Source of the DNA: an uncultured Acidobacteriota bacterium
Lineage (GTDB): Bacteria > Acidobacteriota > Thermoanaerobaculia > UBA5066
DNA length: 5,655 nucleotides
Reading direction: 5' to 3'
Assembly (NCBI GenBank): GCA_937902605.1
Contig: CALFNC010000526.1
Coordinates: forward strand, 1-5,655
Shown here: positions 1 through 5,655 of the stretch, piece after piece
Layout: each line of letters starts with the position of its first letter
Position numbering within the stretch: position 1 is the first letter of the stretch
Notes under the pieces: generated by a model
What the model was told of the DNA's origin: nothing
Database searches by the model: none
What the model saw: only the letters and a program-made list of their open reading frames with translations
Translations under genes and position numbers: made by a program

Positions 1-758
1 TAGAACGCATACGCACCGTATTCCTTCGCGCCGTAGCCGAGGGAGAGCTGGACCGGGCCGGCCCCGGTCTCGAGCCTCCCGGAGACGCGGAGGCTCTTCG
101 TCTGGAACTCGGTGTCGTCCCGGAATCCGCTCGACTCGGCCCGGCCCGCATCCACCGCCACCGCGATGCTGTCCCCGATCTTGGAGGCGATCCGGAGGCT
201 CCCGGCGTCGAGGGAGGACGTCCCGTGCGCGTACCGCCCCTCGATCTGCGCCCGGGCGTGCCCGAGGCGGGCCCCCCGCGTCACGATGTTCACGACGCCG
301 CCGATCGCGCCGGATCCGTAGAGCGCCGAGGCGCCGCCCGCGAAGACCTCTATCCGTTCCACGGCGTCCAGAGGAATGTCCAGGTCGGCCGAGAAGTGGT
401 TCGTCTGGGGGTCGTTGACCGGCTCGCCATCCACCAGGATCAGCGTGCCGTCGTGGTCGGAGCCGCGGATCCCGATGTCCGCCTGGATCCCCTCGACGCC
501 CCTCCGCCGAACGTCGATGCCGGGAAGGCTCTGGAGCAGCTCCGGCAGCGAGCGGGCGGGTATCGCGTCGATCTCCTCGCGCGTCACGATCCGGACCGTC
601 ACGCTGGGGTCGGTTCCCCCGACATGGGAGACCACCGTGACCTCGGCCTTCAACGGCCCGGTCAGCTCGTCGTCGGGAGGCTCCTCTCCGGCCGCCAGGA
701 GGCGGAGACCGAGGAAGAAGGGCGCTGCGAAGGGGAGGCCGGACTTCCGAGTGCCCAT
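1..758 (-). CDS. TonB-dependent outer-membrane receptor, N-terminal part (cut by window edge)
   Basis: An outer-membrane active-transport receptor of the BtuB/CirA type; only the first 252 residues are visible and the barrel continues beyond base 1. Residues 1-24 form a signal peptide (MGTRKSGLPF then AAPFFLGLRLLAAG), with an arginine at 19 interrupting the hydrophobic run. EVTVV at 39-43 is a good TonB-box candidate. The plug domain spans about 50-162 with classic signatures: LPELLQSLPGIDVRR, DIGIRGS (94-100), LILVDGEPVNDPQT (106-119), VERIEVFAGGASALYGSGAIGG and VVNIVTRG. First barrel strands follow. There is no N-terminal carboxypeptidase-like domain, unlike SusC-type receptors. The ATG at 758 is preceded by GGAG (763-766) 4 nt away and lies 9 bp after the previous stop. 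DPQT and the GAYAFY segment recall cobalamin/siderophore-type receptors, but the substrate cannot be read from this part. Family assignment is very secure; ligand is unknown. Confidence 0.95.
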   Translation of the reverse strand, partial: MGTRKSGLPFAAPFFLGLRLLAAGEEPPDDELTGPLKAEVTVVSHVGGTDPSVTVRIVTREEIDAIPARSLPELLQSLPGIDVRRRGVEGIQADIGIRGSDHDGTLILVDGEPVNDPQTNHFSADLDIPLDAVERIEVFAGGASALYGSGAIGGVVNIVTRGARLGHARAQIEGRYAHGTSSLDAGSLRIASKIGDSIAVAVDAGRAESSGFRDDTEFQTKSLRVSGRLETGAGPVQLSLGYGAKEYGAYAF

Positions 759-767
759 CCGTCTCCG

Positions 768-1124
768 TCAGCCGTTCCGCAACGGAGGGGGGATGATGAC
801 CGTCCGGTCCTCCGCGTTGTCGGGCTGCGAGTCCAGAGGCGCCGTAACGGACGTAACGGTCGTCGTGGCGGTCACGTCGGTCTTACCCCGCGTGTGCGGC
901 ACCTTCGCCGTCTGTTGCGTGGCGTTCACGTTCCCTGCGGCGCGGGAGCGGCCGCTCGTCTCGACCCCCTTGCGCTCCTGGGCGTAGCGCTTGAGAAGGA
1001 GGACGCGGTCCTCGTCGAGGAAGCCGTTCATCGGGTAATTCTGGTGCCTCGCGAGCAGCTCGACGGCGTCGAGGGGCGTAAGGCCCAGGTCGTGGGCGGC
1101 GTCTCCAATCCAGCGGACGGCCAT
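768..1124 (-). CDS. Small protein, IF2 N-terminal-like domain plus Thr/Val-rich tail
   Basis: A 118-residue protein that I cannot assign to a named family. Residues 1-50 (AVRWIGDAAHDLGLTPLDAV, then ELLARHQNYPMNGFLDEDRVLLLKRYAQE) look like the small three-helix IF2_N fold: short strand, helix with LGL turn, second helix, then an LDED-initiated helix. This is a pattern match by eye, not a search result. Residues 55-118 are low-complexity and probably disordered, with a Thr/Val-rich run at 82-95 and a proline patch IIPPP near the C terminus. There is no signal peptide, so it is probably cytoplasmic. I chose the ATG at 1124 because GGAGG (1130-1134) sits 5 nt before it; a GTG at 1139 is also open in frame and would add five residues, but its own Shine-Dalgarno is not evident. 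It starts 11 bp after the coiled-coil gene stop and ends 9 bp before the receptor gene, in the same frame as the receptor. Coding status is likely, function unknown. Confidence 0.75.
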   Translation of the reverse strand: MAVRWIGDAAHDLGLTPLDAVELLARHQNYPMNGFLDEDRVLLLKRYAQERKGVETSGRSRAAGNVNATQQTAKVPHTRGKTDVTATTTVTSVTAPLDSQPDNAEDRTVIIPPPLRNG

Positions 1125-1129
1125 CGTTC

Positions 1130-1134
1130 CCTCC
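1130..1134 (-). promoter_or_regulatory. Ribosome-binding site deciding the small-protein start
   Basis: GGAGG on the minus strand, 5 nt upstream of the ATG at 1124. It lies just after the TGA (1136-1138) of the preceding gene and favours the ATG over the in-frame GTG at 1139. Confidence 0.7.
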
Positions 1135-1135
1135 G

Positions 1136-2044
1136 TCACTTCCTCGCCGCGAAGACCGCGGCGGCGATCTCGGGCTCGACGAACACCCCGGTCAGCTCAC
1201 AGCGGACCGAGGCGGCAGAAGCGGCCTTCTTCATCCCCTCCTCCACGGCAAGGAAGAGCTCGAGGGCCTTCTCCTCTGGCGCCCCCTCGGAGACGGGCAT
1301 CTCGAAGACGAGGACCCCTTCCTCGCGCCGGGGGCGCGACAGGACGGTGCCGAAGCGCTCCACGGCGGAGGCGTACCCGCCGAAGAGGACGGCCGCCGGG
1401 AGGTCCGCGGCGTCGCACGGGTCCCCCTCGTCGGGGAGGCCGAGGGCGGCGATTGCGCGGGGCGCGGGCTCCTGCAGGCCGGACCAGGCCACCGTCGCCC
1501 TGAGGATGCCGTCCGGCGAGGGGGGCGGGGCGACGAGCGGCCCGATCTTCGCGAGGAGATCGGCGCGCTCCTTGGAGAGGGCCCTCCGGGCCGCGTCCGG
1601 GATCGGCTGGCCCGTGTCCTTCAGGAACGACTCGATCTGGAAGAAGTTGTCCATCATCCGGCCGGTGTCGGTCTGCGCCAGGAGCCGCTCGCGCTCCTTC
1701 TGGAAGTCCGACCGGAGCCGCCGGAAGTCGGCCGCGACGCGGGCGCCGTCGAGCCGGTCGGACGAGAAGACCGCCCGGACTGCCGCCACCTTGCGGGCCC
1801 TACCCGAGTCCTCGTACTGGTCCCGCTGGCGGTCCAGGTCCAGGATCTCCTGCTCGGTCCGGACGAGGTCCTCGGCGATGCGCTCGAGCTCCCGCTCCAT
1901 CGCCCCCATCGCGTCCCGTTGCTGCTGAGCCTCGGAGGTCAGCTGGAGGATCCGGTCGCGCCGGTTCATGGCCTCGGCCCGGAGCGCTTCCTGGGCGCTC
2001 CGGCGGGCTGCGTCGATCACGAGGAAGTCCTTGAGCAGACCCAT
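1136..2044 (-). CDS. Soluble coiled-coil protein of unknown function
   Basis: A 302-residue protein not recognised as a named family. After a short N-terminal segment (MGLLKDFLVIDAARRSAQEA), residues about 15-125 are rich in Glu, Arg, Gln and Leu with heptad-like spacing (MGAMERELERIAEDLVRTEQ, EILDLDRQRDQ), indicating a long helical coiled coil. Residues 125-170 remain helical, a PPPSP linker follows at about 173-177, and a C-terminal globular domain of about 120 residues contains alternating hydrophobic stretches (GVLVFEMPV, ELTGVFVEPEIAAAVF). There is no signal peptide or membrane span, so a cytoplasmic location is likely. The start is the ATG at 2044, with AAGGAG (2050-2055) 5 nt upstream. 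The frame stays open upstream to 2527, but that extension overlaps the membrane-protein gene and reads as Arg/Pro/Gly-rich shadow sequence. The stop TGA precedes the next gene's start by 11 bp. The layout, helical N terminus plus compact C terminus, suggests a scaffold or oligomeric adaptor; this is inference. Confidence 0.85.
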   Translation of the reverse strand: MGLLKDFLVIDAARRSAQEALRAEAMNRRDRILQLTSEAQQQRDAMGAMERELERIAEDLVRTEQEILDLDRQRDQYEDSGRARKVAAVRAVFSSDRLDGARVAADFRRLRSDFQKERERLLAQTDTGRMMDNFFQIESFLKDTGQPIPDAARRALSKERADLLAKIGPLVAPPPSPDGILRATVAWSGLQEPAPRAIAALGLPDEGDPCDAADLPAAVLFGGYASAVERFGTVLSRPRREEGVLVFEMPVSEGAPEEKALELFLAVEEGMKKAASAASVRCELTGVFVEPEIAAAVFAARK

Positions 2045-2049
2045 GGCGG

Positions 2050-2055
2050 CTCCTT
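2050..2055 (-). promoter_or_regulatory. Ribosome-binding site of the coiled-coil gene
   Basis: AAGGAG on the minus strand, 5 nt before the ATG at 2044, within the 44-bp gap after the membrane-protein stop. This strong site fixes the start and rules out the long upstream extension of the frame. Confidence 0.8.
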
Positions 2056-2088
2056 CCACTTCGCCCCGCAGGGGTACGGGAGGCAAGT

Positions 2089-3027
2089 CTATACCGGGGG
2101 TGTCTTCAGCCAGGCCGCCACCGCCCCGAGTTGGGAGGCCCGGACGGCGATTCGCCACAGGACGAGGAGCTGCTGCGAAAGGATGACGAGCGCCAGCATC
2201 CAGAGGTCGGCGCCGTCCCAGACCGGGACGAACAGCCCCCACAAGACGAGCGGACCTAAGCCCAGGACGCCGAAGGAGACCTCGAGGGAAAGCGCCTTCA
2301 CCGGGTGCGCCACGACCCGTCCGGCGCCCGTGGCCAGGGCGAGAAGGGGGTTTAGCCGGCCGGAGGCGCCCATCGCCGCGCGGGCGGCGAGGACGGTCAT
2401 CCGGACGAGTCCCGCGGCGACGAGGAAGGCCGAAAGGCGAAGGAGCGCGAGGCCCACCGCCTCCCATTCGAACGACAGCTCGCTGGCCTCGTAGAGCTTC
2501 GTGGGGGCCAGGAAGAGCCCCCACCACGCTCCGCCGATTCCCGCCGCAGAGACGAGCGAGAGGGTCAACGAGGAGGGAGCGAAGCGGGCTGCGTCGGCGA
2601 GAAATCCGCCCAGGTCGGCGGTGGAGTCACTGGCGAAGCGGGCCGCAAAGCCGCCCGCGAAGATCGAGGCCACAACCGCGTTGGTGAGACCGAGGAAGAG
2701 GAGGCTCCCGCCGAACCCTCGGACGAGTCCCGAGACGTTCCCGTCTCCCCCGGCCAGCTTCGCCCAGGAACGGGAGCTGCCGAAGACGTCAGGGTGGCTC
2801 CTGAAGAAGTGCTCGGTGAACGTCGTCTCGCCTCCCTTGACGAGGGGGAAGGCGTTCGGCAGCGGGTCGAGCGTCTCGTGGAGAGAGAAGGCCGCCGGCC
2901 GGGCGAGGGCCAGGGCGAGGAGGGCATTGACGGCGAGGAGGAGCAGCAGCGCCTTCCAGGTGGAGGCCGCGCTGACGAGCCCGCGGGCGGTCAGGATGGG
3001 GAGTCCGTCTCGCCGGATAGCGCTCAC
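2089..3027 (-). CDS. Six-span integral membrane protein of unknown function
   Basis: A 312-residue inner-membrane protein with no family I can name. Hydrophobic segments are at about 24-43, 106-128, 151-174, 190-216, 249-269 and 273-295. The first two are separated by a polar loop of about 60 residues (HETLDPLPNAFPLVKGGETT ... FFRSHPDVFGSS), which would face the periplasm if the basic N terminus (SAIRRDG) is cytoplasmic. The loop after span 2 carries a GGFAARF ... GGFLADAARFAPSS pattern. No ATP-binding, catalytic or known transporter motif is visible. The GTG at 3027 is chosen because GGAGG (3034-3038) lies 6 nt before it and its first four bases form a GTGA overlap with the M1 peptidase stop; the open frame extends upstream to 3258 but reads as shadow of the peptidase. 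The overlap implies translational coupling with the peptidase, so the two may act together at the membrane (inference). It ends with TAG at 2089-2091. Confidence 0.85.
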   Translation of the reverse strand: MSAIRRDGLPILTARGLVSAASTWKALLLLLAVNALLALALARPAAFSLHETLDPLPNAFPLVKGGETTFTEHFFRSHPDVFGSSRSWAKLAGGDGNVSGLVRGFGGSLLFLGLTNAVVASIFAGGFAARFASDSTADLGGFLADAARFAPSSLTLSLVSAAGIGGAWWGLFLAPTKLYEASELSFEWEAVGLALLRLSAFLVAAGLVRMTVLAARAAMGASGRLNPLLALATGAGRVVAHPVKALSLEVSFGVLGLGPLVLWGLFVPVWDGADLWMLALVILSQQLLVLWRIAVRASQLGAVAAWLKTPPV

Positions 3028-5015
3028 GGGAGTCCTCCGGCCGTCACGGCGAGGAGCGCGAAGAGCTCGAGAAGGTTCTGTCCCCAGAAGCGGAGACGGT
3101 GCGACAGCCAGCCGGCGGGCCTGGAGTCGGGCTCCACCAGGCGGCCGTTGTTGAGGACGTTCACGTCGAGGAGGAGGTTCCGGTCGGGGTCGACGGTAAC
3201 CGACACGAGCTTCGCCCCGGTCGTCCGGAAGCGGACCCACCGGTCCGACCCGTCCCACGTCCGCCGGACGACGTGGTTCCCCTCGAACCGAAGCTCCACT
3301 GCCACCGGCCAGACGCCGTCCCCGAGCCGGCGGACCACCGCCTCCGACTCCCAGAGCACCGGTTTCGGGAGGTCCTTGATCTCCTTGGGCGGAACGAACT
3401 TCAGCGAGGTCCCCTCCCCGGTGTAACCCGCCGGGCCGTCCAGCCGATGGGCCGAGGCCGACTCGACGGCGTAGTCGTATGTCGGAGCCCCTTGCCAGGC
3501 CCGCCCGAGCGCGGCCTCCACAGTGGGTGAGACCTCATGCACCTCCCGGAGGAAGTCCTGGGTCGTCGGGTGGCGGAAGGCCCAGTGCGTCGCATAGCTC
3601 TTCATGATCCGCATCCAGGCGTCGTTCCCCGCCGTGCGGGCCGCCGACTCGAGGGCGAGCTGGGTCTTGGAGTAGACGTTCACCTTCACGCTGTCCCACC
3701 CCAGCTGCCGGAACGTCGGCACCGCCATCGAGTCGGTCAGGCCCGCGGCCTGCGCGTCGAGATAGCCGCCGGCGTATCCCTCCGGCGGTACCTTCAGCCA
3801 AGGGAATGGAAGCGTGACGCCCATGAGCTTCCATTCCAGCGGGCGATTTCCCCAGGTCTCCTTCATCACGCGCCCGGTCGCCCACGTGTTGATTCCCTCG
3901 TCGAGGTGCGCCTCGTCAGTCTCATTGGAGGCGAGCATCCCGTAGAAGACCTGGTGCCCATACTCGTGGACGGTGACCCCCTCGGGGCTGGGGAGCGACT
4001 TAGGCGCGATCCACGAAACGCCGCCGGTGAAGAGAGTTGGGTACTCCATCCCGCCGGCCCCGGAGCCGTAAGGCGGGTCGACGATCGTCAGGACCGGGTA
4101 GGGGTACGGGACGAACCAGGTGCCGTACTTCGCGAGGGCGTCCTTGGCGGCCTGGAAATACCGGTCCTTCACGCTCCGGTGCTCCGGCTGGAGAAGCAGG
4201 ATCAGCGTGACGTTCGGCAGCCCCGGGTGGGAGAAGCTGTCGCGGTGCACCTCGAATCGCGGTGAGCAGGTCCAGGCGAAGTCATGGACGTCCTCTGCCA
4301 GGAAGCGAGTCTGGATCCTCCCGCCCGACAGCTGGATCGTCTCCTTCTCGACGCCGGTCGCCCCGACCTTCCCTTTCATCGACGCCGGGAGCTCCAGCGT
4401 GACGTCGTAGTCGCCGAAGTCGGCGAAGAACTCGGTCGCGGCGTGGAACTGGTGCGTCACCCACCCGTTCTCGGTCGCCTTGCCCAGCTTCGGGAACCAC
4501 TGCCCTGCCAGGAGGAAGTCGCCCCAGAAGCCGGTTCGGACCGTATTCCGCGGGAGCTTCGACACGAAGTCGACGCGGAATGTGAGGGTGGAACCCGGCG
4601 GCACCGGGCGCGGCAGGGGGATCCGCGCGACGGTCCGGTCATCGGGGTTGCCGTCGTCGGGGGAGACGAACCCGAGGCTCGCCGTCAGGTCGGTCCCGTC
4701 CGCGAGCGCGACCCGGTTCACCTCGATCGTGCCGAACCAGGCCGGGTCGTCCCGGTGCTTCTTCATCCGGTCGTCGCGGCGGAACGTCGAGACCTCGTTG
4801 CGGAAGGCGTTCAGGTAGAGGTGAAGCTCGATCTCGCGGAAGGTGTGCCCGGTCCGGTTGACGAACGTGACCGCCTCCTCGGCGGTCAGCTTCTTGGATG
4901 TCTCATCCCAGCTCGCGGAAATCCGGTACGACGCGACCGGTGCGACCCGCTGCCCTGCCAAGAGGGGGAGCCCGCCCACGAGGAGAGCGACGCAGAGGAA
5001 TGGTCGCAGTCTCAC
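3024..5015 (-). CDS. Exported M1-family zinc metallopeptidase (aminopeptidase-like)
   Basis: A 663-residue gluzincin of peptidase family M1, which as a family removes N-terminal residues from peptides. A signal peptide covers about residues 1-21 (RLRPFLCVALLVGGLPLLAG), so it acts outside the cytoplasm. An N-terminal beta domain occupies roughly 25-210 and includes GQWFPK. The substrate-binding GGMEY, equivalent to GAMEN, is at 321-325. The zinc site HEYGH is at 350-354, and Glu373 follows in LDEGINTW, giving a perfect HExxH-x18-E; Glu351 is the expected general base and Tyr448 in VYSK matches the conserved catalytic tyrosine. A helical region and a beta-rich end (VDPDRNLLLDVNVLNNG) follow. 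The C terminus carries a short hydrophobic tail (about 646-661) that might anchor or peripherally attach it. The GTG at 5015 gives the signal peptide directly at the N terminus but has no clear Shine-Dalgarno; the frame is open upstream to 5339 across the ligA gene and is not credible there. It is the first gene of the minus-strand cluster. Family is secure; exact specificity is not. Confidence 0.93.
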   Translation of the reverse strand: MRLRPFLCVALLVGGLPLLAGQRVAPVASYRISASWDETSKKLTAEEAVTFVNRTGHTFREIELHLYLNAFRNEVSTFRRDDRMKKHRDDPAWFGTIEVNRVALADGTDLTASLGFVSPDDGNPDDRTVARIPLPRPVPPGSTLTFRVDFVSKLPRNTVRTGFWGDFLLAGQWFPKLGKATENGWVTHQFHAATEFFADFGDYDVTLELPASMKGKVGATGVEKETIQLSGGRIQTRFLAEDVHDFAWTCSPRFEVHRDSFSHPGLPNVTLILLLQPEHRSVKDRYFQAAKDALAKYGTWFVPYPYPVLTIVDPPYGSGAGGMEYPTLFTGGVSWIAPKSLPSPEGVTVHEYGHQVFYGMLASNETDEAHLDEGINTWATGRVMKETWGNRPLEWKLMGVTLPFPWLKVPPEGYAGGYLDAQAAGLTDSMAVPTFRQLGWDSVKVNVYSKTQLALESAARTAGNDAWMRIMKSYATHWAFRHPTTQDFLREVHEVSPTVEAALGRAWQGAPTYDYAVESASAHRLDGPAGYTGEGTSLKFVPPKEIKDLPKPVLWESEAVVRRLGDGVWPVAVELRFEGNHVVRRTWDGSDRWVRFRTTGAKLVSVTVDPDRNLLLDVNVLNNGRLVEPDSRPAGWLSHRLRFWGQNLLELFALLAVTAGGLP
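3034..3038 (-). promoter_or_regulatory. Ribosome-binding site of the membrane-protein gene
   Basis: GGAGG on the minus strand, 6 nt before the GTG at 3027 and inside the last codons of the M1 peptidase gene. It selects this GTG among several possible starts and fits translational coupling through the GTGA overlap. Confidence 0.75.
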
Positions 5016-5023
5016 GGCCGCGG

Positions 5024-5029
5024 ATGGTA
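5024..5029 (-). promoter_or_regulatory. Candidate extended -10 box for the minus-strand cluster
   Basis: TGATACCAT on the minus strand fits an extended -10 (TG-n-TACCAT, 4 of 6 to TATAAT). It lies 8 nt before the GTG of the M1 peptidase gene. There is no convincing -35. This spacing would place transcription start at or near the start codon, giving a leaderless mRNA, which agrees with the missing Shine-Dalgarno. The call rests on motif inspection only. Confidence 0.35.
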
Positions 5030-5079
5030 TCAGCCGGCCGTCACCGCGCGGCTCGTTCCGAACACCGGCCGCTCGGGCC

Positions 5080-5091
5080 ACGACCGGTCGT
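5080..5091. promoter_or_regulatory. 12-bp perfect palindrome, possible operator
   Basis: ACGACCGGTCGT is its own reverse complement. It sits in the 102-bp divergent region, 14 bp upstream of the candidate ligA -10 box and about 50 bp upstream of the candidate peptidase promoter. A dimeric regulator could bind here, but short GC-rich palindromes also occur by chance. Confidence 0.3.
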
Positions 5092-5105
5092 ATCGCCCGC
5101 TTGAC

Positions 5106-5655
<550 letters not shown>

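Noticed and set aside
225..1928. A 567-codon plus-strand open frame spanning the receptor, small-protein and coiled-coil genes.
   Set aside because: It is antisense to three genes with clear products and start sites, and its translation is Arg/Ser/Pro/Gly-rich with no domain. Long antisense frames are expected in very GC-rich DNA.
2064..2074. Short hairpin CCCC-GCA-GGGG between the membrane-protein and coiled-coil genes.
   Set aside because: The stem is only 4 bp and no T-run follows on the minus strand, so it does not qualify as an intrinsic terminator.
2086..2092. TATAGA-like sequence at the membrane-protein stop as an internal promoter.
   Set aside because: It matches the -10 consensus poorly, overlaps the TAG stop and has no -35; it is not enough to split the cluster.
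2045..2527. Upstream extension of the coiled-coil frame (161 extra residues).
   Set aside because: It overlaps the membrane-protein gene, reads as Arg/Pro/Gly shadow sequence, and the strong AAGGAG before the ATG at 2044 fixes the true start.
5055..5063. GTTC-C-GAAC inverted repeat upstream of ligA as a possible SOS box.
   Set aside because: Arms are only 4 bp with a 1-bp spacer, which does not match known LexA sites (spaced half-sites).

Overview
The window is about 5.7 kb of GC-rich, densely coding bacterial DNA. It holds six genes: five in a tight minus-strand cluster (read from about 5015 down to 1) and one divergent plus-strand gene that runs off the right edge. A TonB-dependent outer-membrane receptor and exported proteins point to a Gram-negative (diderm) bacterium. 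The GC bias, the M1 peptidase style and the proteins of unknown family are compatible with Acidobacteriota or a related deep-branching phylum, but that is a guess from general appearance. The last 16 bases match an Illumina adapter, so this is probably the end of a short-read, possibly metagenomic, contig.

Layout from right to left. At 5118-5639 (+) lies the N-terminal quarter of NAD-dependent DNA ligase LigA, including its KxDG catalytic lysine. A 102-bp divergent intergenic region (5016-5117) has a -10-like box very close to each start codon, no good ribosome-binding site on either side, and a perfect 12-bp palindrome. Then on the minus strand come: an exported M1-family zinc metallopeptidase with intact GxMEx, HExxH-x18-E and YxK motifs (3024-5015); a six-span membrane protein of unrecognised family whose GTG start overlaps the peptidase stop by 4 bp (2089-3027); a soluble coiled-coil protein of unknown function (1136-2044); a 118-residue small protein with an N-terminal fold resembling the IF2 N-terminal domain and a Thr/Val-rich disordered tail (768-1124); and the N-terminal third or so of a BtuB/CirA-type TonB-dependent receptor (1-758, cut by the left edge).

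Junctions in the minus-strand cluster are a 4-bp overlap, then gaps of 44, 11 and 9 bp. All four downstream genes have a recognisable Shine-Dalgarno sequence and no terminator is visible, so one transcript starting near 5015 is plausible. The gene content (periplasmic or surface peptidase, inner-membrane protein, two putative cytoplasmic proteins, outer-membrane receptor) suggests an envelope peptide-processing or uptake unit. That functional link is inference from gene order only. There is no RNA gene, CRISPR array, insertion sequence or gene-free stretch over 300 bp.
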